DNA from: Salinigranum halophilum
GTDB taxonomy: Archaea > Halobacteriota > Halobacteria > Halobacteriales > Haloferacaceae
Direction: 5' to 3'
Length of the DNA: 64,000 bases
NCBI RefSeq assembly: GCF_007004735.1
Contig: NZ_SSNL01000006.1
Coordinates: 558,001 to 622,000, forward strand
Shown here: in pieces, positions 39,701 to 48,232 of the stretch
Numbering within the stretch: the stretch's first letter is position 1
Layout: each line of letters begins with the position of its first letter
The notes under the pieces: model-generated
Database searches by the model: none
Told to the model about the DNA's origin: nothing
Seen by the model: only the letters and a program-made list of their open reading frames with translations
Program-made: the position numbers and the translations under genes

Positions 39701-39944
39701 CGCGGGTGCCGTATTGCTCCGTGGTCCACACGCGTTCATCGGCAGCTGGAGCGTCATCCTTAGCTTCGTGCTCTCATCGGGAGTGTCGTGGGCCATCGCG
39801 ACGTGGTTCGGAGCTGTGCCGCGGTCAATCGAGATGACCGTTCCAGTGATACTCTTGGTATTAGCGGCAATCGTGACGGGGTTCGGTGGAGTCGGATTGG
39901 CCGTCTGGAAGGTGCTATCGACACTCTGGGGTCTGATCGCCTGA
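36786..39944 (+). CDS. Large PKD-repeat surface protein with a lamin-tail-like domain
   Basis: This 1052-residue protein has an N-terminal hydrophobic signal/anchor (VADVLVLVVVTSSVFGLLAG) and then a beta domain. At least five PKD domains follow (about 210-300, 395-475, 478-560, 562-660, 700-790), with the motifs SFDPDGEVVTYRWDFGDG and DDGA. A lamin-tail-like domain (790-910; LVEVHPDVSG, then EYLTFENAGDGVLDLCGWAI) and two C-terminal membrane segments (970-1050) complete it. PKD and lamin-tail domains are extracellular beta-sandwiches used for adhesion or in surface enzymes. No catalytic domain was seen. ATG at 36810 is an alternative start. Confidence 0.85.
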   Translation: MNGGTRRSMTGRSRPLRWIRQLTVADVLVLVVVTSSVFGLLAGVVGATTTVISFEELDDGTQLTTQYEDHGVVFEVQAGASTAALINRCGPEDVDCRSARDGQNVVVTPVDFEFTREPLVASFTVPQQTVEISVREVRGLEGSQTATLVARNTANEVVADRSVQFDPNTGWHRIGVSTDSAAIAEVTLTLAATTSPERAHNFFVADDLRFRTNDPPSATFTVTPETPTVDDPVSFDASESFDPDGEVVTYRWDFGDGGQAGSPGQGRTTTHVYDEPGTYSVALEIVDDDGATAQVTQAVTVADDPVARCTVSDRTVASGEKVLINASRSNADLVAIDVDGDGTFERTNEEDFRETVSYADPGEVEPVVRAEIESRTQTRTCPTITVNQPPRAEIDVFSDNPTVGESVRFDAAGSDDPDGELVAFRWFVDGDEVSDAPTSTARMTHTFTEGGRHTVGVLVVDDRDAADRAELSLEVNEPPAAAISLSGDPTVNESVRLDASASSDPDGRIVRYAWDVTGDDAPDRNTSSPRIRHVFSGTDRSTISLLVVDNDGAVGRAQTTVRPNNPPQVGFTYSPSTVVFDYPAYAEPMVDESVRLDASESFDPDGEVVGFRWDFDGDGVIDESTTTPHTTHTFEDGGTHGVVVYAVDDDGAVTQSRNAVYVSEPLVPSKGVDLVVGATGGLIGALVVRETRSRLSDNGNERNTPPNATIMSLPELPAPGRPVLFDGSLSVDPDTDDRIIDYRWTMGDDHWNGPRFVHVFTEGGEYEIELTVTDTHGATDTDRDTVRVSEIGGDLTLVEVHPDVSGSDTKRMCEYLTFENAGDGVLDLCGWAIYDAAGGDDGRFEDTKFFEFPEGLDLAPGERVTVHTGPESGAAVEKTTARRHCFASRETPTWNSEADTVVVRDERGGPVTAERYEQTDADTYEIEPLDVEVLQDLFIDVELSRRENDSRVHLGLHTGFVPKLVSDSRRFVAGAVLLRGPHAFIGSWSVILSFVLSSGVSWAIATWFGAVPRSIEMTVPVILLVLAAIVTGFGGVGLAVWKVLSTLWGLIA

Positions 39945-40277
39945 TCGGCTCCCATCCGAGACAGGTGATTGCGACCGTCGCTACCGGCACCTCCTGTTCA
40001 GCGTTCACCATTTTAGTGATACGAACTCCGCAGACGAAAACCGTTCGCAGAGCTGTTTGAGGACGTTGATGACGGTACGATCAGACGTATCTGCGTTCTG
40101 CACGCGAGGAGAACGGGTGTCGGTCACGGTTGCTATCCGAAGGGCACGTGCTGGCTGACCACGGAGACCAGTTCGTGCAGGAACCACGAGCGTATCGCAG
40201 CATACAGTTTACCACGCCACGACGCTCGCGCGACGGGTGGCCCGCTGAAGAACTCCGGAGAGCGGCGTCGTCCGCGG
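39945..40277. other. Intergenic region, nothing recognised
   Basis: Convergent ends of the PKD gene and the wHTH/zinc-ribbon gene enclose 333 bp. A minus-strand frame around 40005-40110 ends in VINVLKQLCERF-like residues, but has no supporting family and no start signal. No terminator hairpin stands out. Confidence 0.35.
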
Positions 40278-41225
40278 TCACCGAGAGTCGACCGTGGTGA
40301 TGGTCCCGCTGTCGTCGACCACCACTCGCAACTGCGCGCCGTCGTCGCCTTCGACGTCGACCCGGACCCTGAGCGGGTCCGTCGACGCGACGGTCACGGC
40401 GTCGGGTGCAGTGGTGAACGGCCACTCCCAGACGAACCTGTCGCAGTCGTCGGCGTGGTTCACGAGGAAGGCGACGATTCGTGGGTCCGTGGCGACCACC
40501 GTCCCGACGGTCGGGAACCGGACCCCGCCGCAGTCTTGGCACAACAGCGTGACGGTCGGCTGGGTTCGTTGGACGCCCGCTCGGGAAGCGGGAGACGGAT
40601 GGACGGCCGCCTCGACCCGGCCAGCACACCAGTAACAGATACCGTCGCTCAGGAGCGAAATCTGGCCTCGCTCCCGTCGGTCGACGACGCGGAGCAGTTC
40701 CTCGTGGGACCGGTTCCGGACCGCGTGGGCCGGGAGGTCGATGCCGACGGGGCGGCTTCCGCAGTCGGGACACTGGAGGAAGAACAGCTGTTCGCTCGGA
40801 TAGCACGCCTCCAGTGGGGTCTCACAGGCCCCGCAGAGCGAGTCGGTCTCGAACGGGTCGACCGTGACCTGGTCGTGGAGGACACCCGCGATGACGAACC
40901 GGAACGCGAGGACCCCGAGCCACGAGAGCCGGTAGGTGTCGCCCGACTTCTCGATGAAGTGGTCGACGAGTTGTCCCAGGTGGTAGTTGAACCGGCCGCT
41001 GTCTGCGACGTCGGCTCGAGCGCGGAGTTCGGCGTACGAGAGTCCCTCCGGCTCGTCTGTATCGAACGGCTTGTACGGCATCTGCCGAGGGTCCCGTTCG
41101 CCGCTGTCGCCCAGCGCTCTGAGGATTTCGACCCGAGTGTCGTTCGCCAGGCGGGAGAAGGCCGCCGCTGGAGTCGTCTCGTCTTCGTCCTCGTCGTCTG
41201 CGTCACGGTCGGACGCGGCGGTCAT
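40278..41225 (-). CDS. ArsR-type winged helix regulator with zinc-ribbon C-terminus
   Basis: This 315-residue protein, starting MTAASDRDADDEDED at ATG 41225, has an acidic leader. An ArsR-like winged helix follows (AAAFSRLANDTRVEILRALG, LSYAELRARADVADSGRFNY, HLGQLVDHFIEKSGDTYRLS). The C-terminal part carries CGAC, CPDC, CYWC and CQDC pairs, consistent with zinc ribbons that could sense metal or redox state or stabilise the dimer. It is a common haloarchaeal regulator type (often annotated as an ArsR-like HTH protein). It follows the lipoprotein gene by 168 bp on the same strand. Confidence 0.82.
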   Translation of the reverse strand: MTAASDRDADDEDEDETTPAAAFSRLANDTRVEILRALGDSGERDPRQMPYKPFDTDEPEGLSYAELRARADVADSGRFNYHLGQLVDHFIEKSGDTYRLSWLGVLAFRFVIAGVLHDQVTVDPFETDSLCGACETPLEACYPSEQLFFLQCPDCGSRPVGIDLPAHAVRNRSHEELLRVVDRRERGQISLLSDGICYWCAGRVEAAVHPSPASRAGVQRTQPTVTLLCQDCGGVRFPTVGTVVATDPRIVAFLVNHADDCDRFVWEWPFTTAPDAVTVASTDPLRVRVDVEGDDGAQLRVVVDDSGTITTVDSR

Positions 41226-41393
41226 CGGGAGCACTCGGTCGACGTGGGGACGCGGGCCGGCTGGCGGCGTGCACAGGGGATTCGACAGGTCATCGGTGAC
41301 ACGTTCGACAGGGGTCCACTAAGCGCTGTTCCCCGGAGCGAAGGGGCTCGCCGAAGGACGGCATACGCACGCTCGGCCCGGAACGCAGGGGCG

Positions 41394-42290
41394 TCAGTGG
41401 TCGTGTCCTTCGCCCACGGCGTGTCGACAGAGCGTGCTCGAGGGGAGACCGACCGCGTCGTTCGGGTACAGCGTTCGGAGCAGCAGTTCGCCGCCGTTGG
41501 TGATCACCACGGCGAGCGCCCACCACGACGCGTCGACAGGCGTCGACAGTGACCAGTCGTGACTGATGGGCGCAGCGCCGTTCAGCGACGCCGTGAGCGT
41601 GTACGCTCCGGGCGTCCGAGTGACCGACGGCTGGACGGTGAGCGGTATCGAGGTCTGGTACTCACGGGCCAGCACGGGTTCGCCGTCAGGGCCTTCGACA
41701 GTCACGTCGACTCGGTGGCCGTCGGGCGTCTCCAGGTCCGCGTCCGGGGGCGTCTCGAAGTCGTAGAGCTGGAACCGCGCGGCTGGCGTCTCGGGCGAGC
41801 CGTCGGGGAACGAAACGACCGGCTCCCGGCACCGGTAGGCGTTAAACGGGATGCGTCGGTGGGTACCGGAGCCGACGAAGTGAGCGACGCTAGACGCGTA
41901 CACCGTCATCCCGCCCGAGGAACCGTCGGTGGCGGCGTACTCCACGGACCCACGACACGACGACAGCAGGTAGTACCCGCGGTCGGTCCGAGCGACGACG
42001 GCGACCTGAACCGGGTCGACGGTCACGTCGACTGCGGGCTGGGTCTGTCCGGACCCGCCGACGAGTTCGTTGAAGACGTATCGTCGTTCGTGTCGCTCGA
42101 CGAACGACCGTGCGGCGGCGCTGTGCTGGACGCCGGACGGGGTCGGAATCGGTCGTTGCTCGGTGACGGTGGAGACGTTCGGCGGCGGGGTCTGTCGCGT
42201 CGGCTCCCGGACGCGTGTCGAATCGGTACCACAGCCGCTGAGTCCGGAGATGCCACCGGCCAGTGCGGCGAGTAACGCTCGGCGCCTCAT
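41394..42290 (-). CDS. Secreted lipoprotein of unknown function
   Basis: This 298-residue protein starts MRRRALLAALAGGISGLSGC at ATG 42290. It has a twin-Arg N-region, a hydrophobic core and the lipobox LSGC, so it should be exported and lipid-anchored outside the membrane. The mature part starts with a Thr/Pro-rich linker and is beta-rich (VDVTVDPVQVAVVARTDRGY, YYLLSSCRGSVEYAAT, IPFNAYRCREPVVSF, HRVDVTVEGPDGEPVLAREY). The C-terminal segment (STPVDASWWALAVVITNGG) may be a short hydrophobic strand. No enzyme signature is seen. Confidence 0.75.
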   Translation of the reverse strand: MRRRALLAALAGGISGLSGCGTDSTRVREPTRQTPPPNVSTVTEQRPIPTPSGVQHSAAARSFVERHERRYVFNELVGGSGQTQPAVDVTVDPVQVAVVARTDRGYYLLSSCRGSVEYAATDGSSGGMTVYASSVAHFVGSGTHRRIPFNAYRCREPVVSFPDGSPETPAARFQLYDFETPPDADLETPDGHRVDVTVEGPDGEPVLAREYQTSIPLTVQPSVTRTPGAYTLTASLNGAAPISHDWSLSTPVDASWWALAVVITNGGELLLRTLYPNDAVGLPSSTLCRHAVGEGHDH

Positions 42291-42597
42291 ACAGGGTCGG
42301 GCTCGGCTCTCGGGGGCGGTCCGCGTCGCAGCCCCGTCCGAGAGCGTCTCTCGCACCGCGTCAGTGTGGACGCCATCGCCGGCGTCGTCGGGGACGAGAC
42401 GGCTGCTGGCCCCTCACTCCTGAACGGGTCCACACGTACGCAGTCGGTGAGAGCGAGGAGGACTGACCCTCGCGGCAGTCGACGGATAGCGCGTCTGGAG
42501 GGCGGCATACGTCCACGACCTGTCCACGTGCTAATCAGTTTGTCCGTTCTGGAGGCTGGTCACGCTCTCGGAGGACGTGAGAGACACTGGTAAATAA
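42291..42597. other. Divergent intergenic region
   Basis: About 300 bp lie between the lipoprotein gene and the small gene at 42651. Apart from an AT-rich patch at 42590-42600 leading into the palindrome described next, no gene or repeat is recognised. Confidence 0.35.
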
Positions 42598-42638
42598 TTA
42601 ACCAACACAGTTATCTGAACGGCCCGATTGTTGGTTAA
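42598..42638. promoter_or_regulatory. 9-bp inverted repeat upstream of the small gene at 42651
   Basis: ttaaccaac (42598-42606) and gttggttaa (42630-42638) are perfect reverse complements, 23 bp apart, ending 12 bp before the ATG at 42651. Spacing and position fit an operator bound by a dimeric regulator overlapping the promoter. Confidence 0.5.
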
Positions 42639-42650
42639 CAGGCCCGACAG

Positions 42651-42968
42651 ATGCCCGACTCCCCACCCTCGCCCCCGCCGGGACTCTCTGACGACGTCGC
42701 CGACGCGCTCGCGGCCTGTTCGCCAGCGCTTCTCAGCGCCGTCGCGACGTACGCCGAGGAACTCGCTGCATACCGGGACGCCGCGGACGACACTACCGAG
42801 AACGGCGACCCCGACCGGGGGACCGACGACCGCCCGGACGACGTCCCCGCGAAGGCGACACTCACGGTCAAGAACATCAACGACAACCGCTACTACTACT
42901 GGCAGTGGCGCGAGGGCGAGACGGTGAAATCGAAGTACAAGGGTCCTGCGAACGGCGACAGACGGTAG
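42651..42968 (+). CDS. Small protein with a tyrosine-rich basic C-terminus (DUF6788-like)
   Basis: This 105-residue protein has a helical N-terminal half (LSDDVADALAACSPALLSAV, then ATYAEELAAYRD), an acidic linker and a C-terminal motif KNINDNRYYYWQWREGE followed by VKSKYKGP. The last part resembles the short DUF6788-like modules often found near partition and integrase genes on mobile elements, where they may bind nucleic acid. It converges on the ParA partner gene 22 bp away. Confidence 0.6.
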   Translation: MPDSPPSPPPGLSDDVADALAACSPALLSAVATYAEELAAYRDAADDTTENGDPDRGTDDRPDDVPAKATLTVKNINDNRYYYWQWREGETVKSKYKGPANGDRR

Positions 42969-42990
42969 CCGACGGCAGACCGCGTCTGGG

Positions 42991-43431
42991 TCACTCCTCG
43001 AAGGTCATACCGTACCCCCACGCTTCCAGCTGTGTCTCCACCTCGTCGAGATGGTCGAGTCCGACCATCACGAGCGCCTCACGGAGGTCCGTGAGGGAGA
43101 CGCTGTCGTCGAAGCGGTTCTCCAGGTCGTGGAGCGCGTCACGCTCGGCGGTCTTGGTCTCGCTGTGGAGGAAGAGCGGGACACGGTCACGGCCGTCTTG
43201 GACCCCGTCACGGCGGAACTTGTACGGGATGCGGAACCGCGTCTCTCGAGACTGTGCGGCCGCCGGTTCGGTCTCGTCGCCCGCCGACGCGTCGTCGGTC
43301 GCGGGGGTGGACTCTTGCTCGAGCTCGTGAGAATCGGCAGACGCCGCTCCCGTGTCCGCCGACCCACCCGTCAGCGGGGAGTCGTCCTCCGCGAAGGGGT
43401 CTTCGCCGGCTCCCTCTTTCATGCCCGTCAT
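42991..43431 (-). CDS. ParA-coupled partner protein (putative ParB-like/adaptor)
   Basis: This 146-residue protein starts at ATG 43431 (MTGMKEGAGEDPFAEDDSPL), overlapping the ParA stop (ATGA). The N-terminal half is acidic and disordered. The C-terminal half (ETRFRIPYKFRRDGVQDGRD, then LREALVMVGLDHLDEVETQL) is helical and could contact DNA or ParA. Small, non-canonical ParB-like partners directly behind parA are common on haloarchaeal replicons. The longer frame from 43599 runs through parA and is rejected. Confidence 0.65.
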   Translation of the reverse strand: MTGMKEGAGEDPFAEDDSPLTGGSADTGAASADSHELEQESTPATDDASAGDETEPAAAQSRETRFRIPYKFRRDGVQDGRDRVPLFLHSETKTAERDALHDLENRFDDSVSLTDLREALVMVGLDHLDEVETQLEAWGYGMTFEE

Positions 43432-44303
43432 GCGGAGATCACCTCGTGGTCGACGTCTCCGGGTTCCGGTGGGTTCGGCGCGTCGATACCGACCGCCCCT
43501 TCGAGTTGCCGCGCGATGCGGTCGAACTGCGCGAGGGTCTGGAGTTCGTAATCGCGACGCCGGCTCCGGTGGTCGCGGACGTACGTGAACGCCGAGCACT
43601 GCTGCATCCAGCAGCCTTCCATCAGCGACGCACGCTCGCCGATAATCTCCGGAATCGCGTACTCGATCTCGTCGATGATCGCCCGCTGGTCACGCGTGTC
43701 TTTGAAGCCGACGGGGACCGCGGCCAGGACGCCGACGTCGACGTCTAACTGCGCCTGGAGGCCCGCAACGAGCGATTCGAGCCCCTCGACGGCCGCGCGG
43801 CCTTTCGCGCTCGGTTCGAGCGGGATGACGAGCGACCGCGTCGCGTGAATCGCGTTGTACAGGTGTGGTCCCTCGGTGGCCGGTGGGTCGCAGATGAGGA
43901 CGTCGTACTGCTCGGGGACGTTCGCCTCCTGGAGGACGCGAAGCAACTGTGCGTGCATCCCGAACGCCTCGCCCATCGCCTCTGCCTGGTCTTTCTCGCG
44001 CTGGAGGTACTCGGCGAGGTCCGAGAGCATGTTGTGTTCGGGGACGATGTCGACACCCTCGACGGTGCGGATCAACTCGTCGAAATCGCCTTTCGGGCGT
44101 CGGATGAGGTGCCGAACGAGGTTGTCGACCGGTTCGGTTCGCTGGTCGTCGACACCGAACAACCGCGAGAGGTCACCGTCCTGGGGGTCCAGCGGGACCA
44201 CGAGTGGCTTCAAGCCGGCGCGTGCGTGTGCGACAGCGAGGTTCGCCGCCGTCGTGGTCTTGCCGACCCCGCCGGCCTCACTGTACGTCGAGTACGCGAG
44301 CAT
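43428..44303 (-). CDS. parA: ParA-family partition ATPase
   Basis: This 291-residue MinD/ParA-type ATPase has a deviant Walker A near residue 10 (SEAGGVGKTTTAANLAVAHA), the A' region VVPLDPQDGDLSRLFG and Walker B YDVLICDPPATEG. It moves plasmid or chromosome loci together with a DNA-binding partner and a centromere. The partner gene overlaps its stop, and an exact 13-bp iteron array lies 150 bp upstream, making a complete partition cassette likely. No N-terminal DNA-binding extension is present, so it is a type Ib-like small ParA. Confidence 0.92.
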   Translation of the reverse strand: MLAYSTYSEAGGVGKTTTAANLAVAHARAGLKPLVVPLDPQDGDLSRLFGVDDQRTEPVDNLVRHLIRRPKGDFDELIRTVEGVDIVPEHNMLSDLAEYLQREKDQAEAMGEAFGMHAQLLRVLQEANVPEQYDVLICDPPATEGPHLYNAIHATRSLVIPLEPSAKGRAAVEGLESLVAGLQAQLDVDVGVLAAVPVGFKDTRDQRAIIDEIEYAIPEIIGERASLMEGCWMQQCSAFTYVRDHRSRRRDYELQTLAQFDRIARQLEGAVGIDAPNPPEPGDVDHEVISA

Positions 44304-44455
44304 GTGTGGTCCATCGACGACCGGGGTTATGAACCTTCGTCAGACAACTCATGAGTGAACAAAGGACATGACAGCATCTACTGTGTTAGAGTTCAAACAT
44401 TACTTGTAACACACAACGAGTTTTCATAATTGATTGCCACACACCACATACTCAA

Positions 44456-44533
44456 TGAACACTAGTAGTGAACAATATTCATGAACACAACTAGTGAACA
44501 AGAATAGTGAATAATATCTCTGAACATACTTCT
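44456..44533. repeat. Iteron array: six direct repeats at an exact 13-bp period
   Basis: TGAACA starts at 44456, 44469, 44482, 44495 and 44521, with TGAATA at 44508, so six copies are spaced exactly 13 bp apart. Several units end in CTAG or ATAG. A degenerate seventh unit (CGAATAG) falls in phase at 44534. An isolated TGAACA at 44356 is out of phase. The array lies in an AT-rich region between parA and the integrase gene. It is a strong candidate for a centromere (parS), an autoregulatory operator or an iteron-type replication origin. Confidence 0.85.
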
Positions 44534-44696
44534 CGAATAGCTCTGCTGGGAACACGTACCGGCTGTACAACAGTGATGACCATCACACCACTCCACCAGA
44601 CTCGGTGACAGTGACTGGTACAGGTTCACGACGATTTAGAACACGAGCGATGAACTGACCCAGAGACGGTGGGTCGAGAGGAGTACCGGCGGTGGA

Positions 44697-46007
44697 CTAG
44701 TGGGAACGGTCAAGCCCTTCGAAGGCAGCCGCGAGTCGCTCGCGCATGTGTTCGCGGCGGAGGGCGCGGCGTCGTTCCGTGGTGAGATACTCCTGGAGGA
44801 CGACCGACGCGCTCGCGCTTCCCTGTTCGGCGGCGATCTCGCCGATGTCGGCCAGGATGGCCTCCTGTGTCGCCGAATACGAGTCGTACCAGAACCGCCG
44901 CCCCATCTGTGGGACAGGCTTCTGCCCGGCGATTTCGTCCGGAAGCGCGGCTCGGTCGGCCAGGTCGTCGAACCGGTTCAGGAGGGTCTGTCGGGTGCGG
45001 TGTCCAGTGGTCGAGCGCTCAGAAGGGAACAGGTAGCCGTTCCACTCCTCGCGCTCACCGAGTTCGCCGAGTCGCTCCGCGGCAGCCTCTCGGCCGTACA
45101 GGATGGAGACCTCGCCGGGCCCGTTCTTCCGCGTCTCGAAGGAGACGTACGGGACCGCCTCCGCCGGCGGGTCGAGGACGAGCTGAGACCGATGGAGGGC
45201 GGCCACTTCACCGGAACGCAGCCCCCAGGCACAGAGCGCGACGACCAGCAACCGCTCGGCAGGCGTCTCGGCGGCCTTATAGAGCGCGTTGACGTGGCTC
45301 GAGTCGAGCGCGGGGTTCGCCGGACTCGACTCCGACGTGTTCGCCCGGCGACTCCACCGGTACTCGTCGTCGAGTCCGGCGACGGGATTGACCGAGGCTC
45401 GCTGGCGGCGGACCAGATGGGCGTACCAGGCGTCGACGGCCTCGTGAATCCGGCGCATCGTCCGCGGCGCTAACTCCGCGTCGAGGGTATCGAACGCGCT
45501 CCAGGCGGCGTCTGTGGCCTCGTACGCAGGGACGTCGCTCTCACGGGCGACCGGGGTCAGCAGGTCGTCGGTGTCGTTGGCGGCACGGTACGCACGGACG
45601 TACTTCGCGAGGCGGTAGCGGAGGGTGTCTCCGGAAGACTCGCTGAGGTTTCCACGCTCGCGTCGGCTATCCAGATACCCTTCGAGGAGGGAAATCGTCT
45701 GCTCGTGATCGAGACCCCACGCGTAGCCGGTGTCTGTCTCTTCGAGGCCGAGGTCGTCCGCCCAGAACTCGCCGAACGTCCGGCCGTGGTACTCACGGAG
45801 GGCGTAGACGAGGCCACGAAACCCGTGTGCGGAGAGCCACTCGTGTGATGGCCGCTCGGTCTCGGGGTCGAGACCATCGGCGTGCATCGCCGGCGCGACC
45901 ACGTCCCAGTACGCGGCCGCGAGTTCGTCCAACTCGAGCATCGTCCACGCGACGTCTGCTCCCGGTCGTCGTCCGTCTTCGCGCGGCGAATCGGAGGGTG
46001 GGCTCAT
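44697..46007 (-). CDS. Tyrosine recombinase/integrase
   Basis: This 436-residue protein shows the tyrosine-recombinase catalytic pattern. Box I Arg is in LCAWGLRSGEVAALHRSQLV, the beta-hairpin Lys in SFETRKNGPGEV, box II Arg in QMGRRFWYDSYSATQ (no classical His-x-x-Arg) and the nucleophile Tyr in VVLQEYLTTERR. The N-terminal half is a SAM-like/core-binding domain. Such recombinases on haloarchaeal replicons integrate elements or resolve multimers. It is on the same strand as parA, across the iteron region. ATG 46007 is preferred over the in-frame GTG at 46013. Confidence 0.85.
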   Translation of the reverse strand: MSPPSDSPREDGRRPGADVAWTMLELDELAAAYWDVVAPAMHADGLDPETERPSHEWLSAHGFRGLVYALREYHGRTFGEFWADDLGLEETDTGYAWGLDHEQTISLLEGYLDSRRERGNLSESSGDTLRYRLAKYVRAYRAANDTDDLLTPVARESDVPAYEATDAAWSAFDTLDAELAPRTMRRIHEAVDAWYAHLVRRQRASVNPVAGLDDEYRWSRRANTSESSPANPALDSSHVNALYKAAETPAERLLVVALCAWGLRSGEVAALHRSQLVLDPPAEAVPYVSFETRKNGPGEVSILYGREAAAERLGELGEREEWNGYLFPSERSTTGHRTRQTLLNRFDDLADRAALPDEIAGQKPVPQMGRRFWYDSYSATQEAILADIGEIAAEQGSASASVVLQEYLTTERRRALRREHMRERLAAAFEGLDRSH

Positions 46008-46429
46008 CGGCACCCCCTCGTTCGAGGACCGCTGATCGACGGGAGAAGCCGCCAGGCTGCGTGTTCGGGTGATTCGAAGCCGTCCATATTCCAGTGAACG
46101 CGTGGTTCACACAGATATCTTATAGGTTTTGTGATTACACAGACTACGTGGGTCTGTCTACTCGACGGTTGCAGCCGACAGTATGCGTAATTCCGTAATA
46201 AACTAAATGCTGCTATATCATTATTCGTAGCTATAGTTGCACAGTTTCGGAGGATAGGCTGGTTTTGGGTCGAATGTTCGTTGACTCGTGGTGCGGTTCA
46301 CCAATCAAACGTCGATTGCGAACGCTCTCGGACGTAACTATTGGGTGAGCGTGAGAATTTTCGCTGATTCTGGCGCTAGCGAGCAGCGTCGCCACTCCAG
46401 AGAGGAGGACTCAGCGAGGGCACAGTCGG
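46008..46429. other. Intergenic region between integrase and transposase remnant
   Basis: The part 46108-46250 is strongly AT-rich (for example ttccgtaataaactaaatgc) and may contain the integrase promoter and the end of the mobile element. No gene is recognised, and clear terminal inverted repeats for the transposase remnant were not found here. Confidence 0.4.
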
Positions 46430-48100
46430 TTAATCGGGCGGAATGAACGCCGAGACGACGATCTCGACACACTCACCCGCGGTCAACACGGGCGCGTACT
46501 CCATCTCACCGTCGACGCCAGCTTTCAGCAAGAAGTCAGTGAGTCGCCAGACGTTGTAGAGCAACACGCGAACACGAAGTAGAACAGCCGTACACGGTAG
46601 TCCTTCGAGGACGTCTTTGCGAGGAAGTCGTGCTTGATGGACTTGTACTCGTTTTCGATCTGCCAGCGGCGGCTGTACCGCCGACAGAACGACTCGGCTT
46701 CCTCCGGCCCGACTCTGAGATTCGTCGCAAACACAGCTGTTCCATCGCCTTTCGTCGACGGGACGTACAGAAACTGCATCGAGTGTTCTCCCGGCTCAAC
46801 GTGTACAGAGGCCGATTCGACGGCCACGTCTTCCGTATCACTCTCCATCGTCTCGATCACCTCCTTCTCCGTACTGGTGATTCGCTTCGGGATGCGGTAG
46901 TTCACACCGAGATTGGACAACGTCTGAAAGACGCGCATCGAGTCGAACTCGTGGTCGCAGAGTACTGTCTCGATTGGAACGTGCTCTTAGCTCGCCGAAC
47001 CAACCGACGGACGACGCGATGGATCTGATTGGGCGGGTTGTCGTCCCGGGCTGAACTCTCTCGAACTGGTTCAACGGCCAGGATGAGTGGGACATTCAGC
47101 CCAACGATCGACAGTGTAGCGAATTTGAACGCTCGCTCTTCATGATTGAGTCCGCTGACCATCGCCATTCCCTCGACATCGCCATAGTACGGGACGGTCG
47201 TGATGTCGATAGCGGCTGTCACCGGCCGACGGAACGATGCTTCGGATTCGATGACCGAGAGCAGCCGATCGGCCACTGCATCGAATCCATCGATCAGCTC
47301 CCCTGGCGCAAACTGTTTGATCGTTCTAAGATGCGTATCGCCGTGTGGACTGCTGTCCGAGCCGTGTCGATACTGAAACCGAGCCGCTCCTTGCGGCGTC
47401 CCACAGTTGACCATTCCCATGAACGTCTGTAACTCGAAGAACTGCGTGTCTTCGTAGGTCGTGTTCGCGGCGCGACCGGAATCAAACTCATCGAAGCCGG
47501 GATCACGAGCGAGTCGAGTCGTCCGGTAGATTTGCTTGTCGGAGAATTCACAGCCAGCCGTCTCAGCATCAGTGGAGGGGTCCACTTCGTCGATGATCTC
47601 TGCTTTCGGCCGGACAGCGGGAGCTGAAAACTCGCGGTCGTGAGATTGTTTGATGACGAAGTGTGAAGCAATCTGGACGAACTCCCGAACGCCGTCGTCG
47701 AAGCGTTTCCGCCACGTTCGTGACAACACGGATGATCGGGGATGTGTTCCAAATCGAGTGGCTCGGCGAGTTCTTGATACCGAGCCAGCGCTCGATAGCT
47801 CTCACCAGTTGCCTCTCGGTAGATGAGGAGCCGAACCATCCCGAGAAAGGAGTGTGGAGCAGGATGCCACTCTGAATAGCTATCGTTGAGGTGTTCAGTC
47901 TGGATTGAACTATCTGCAACGCTCGATAGCAGGGAGTCACCTTCTCGCACCTGTCCAGTGATTTCGATTCCTGTGTTGTAGGCGTTGGTCATCCGGCAGG
48001 CACGGTCCGAGAGCGGATCCAGCAAGTCCGCCATTAATTCCCGATCGGATTGGCGCGGTAGAAGTGGTCGCGGAAACGTCTGTTCTGTGGCGCTACCCAC
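46430..48100 (-). pseudogene. Frameshifted IS4-type DDE transposase
   Basis: Consecutive minus-strand frames form one transposase. The N-terminal part is MADLLDPLSDRACRMTNAYN (48034), then SFLGMVRLLIYREATGESYR. The catalytic domain has TAAIDITTVPYYGDVEGMAM with the first Asp, CDHEFDSMRVFQ with the second Asp, and YSRRWQIENEYKSIK, which fits the IS4 signature Y-x2-R-x3-E-x6-K. The C-terminal end reads VWRLTDFLLKAG to a stop at 46430. At least three frame changes (near 47.72, 46.97 and 46.56 kb) inactivate it. No terminal repeats were identified. Confidence 0.85.
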
Positions 48101-48232
48101 GGGTGTTGATACTGCCCATATACACGACTATCTCGCCCTACTGGAAAGGAGAATATTACTGATGACAGTATTATTATCAATAGTAGCTAATCCAACGTAG
48201 AGTATTAATACTTTGAACTCGGGACTGCGTAT

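Noticed and set aside
40005-40187. Minus-strand frame of 60 codons ending VINVLKQLCERF-like
   Set aside because: It has no start signal, no family and no conserved context; it is probably chance.
44456-44533. Iteron array as a CRISPR remnant
   Set aside because: The unit is only 13 bp with no spacer structure and no cas genes nearby; partition context explains it better.
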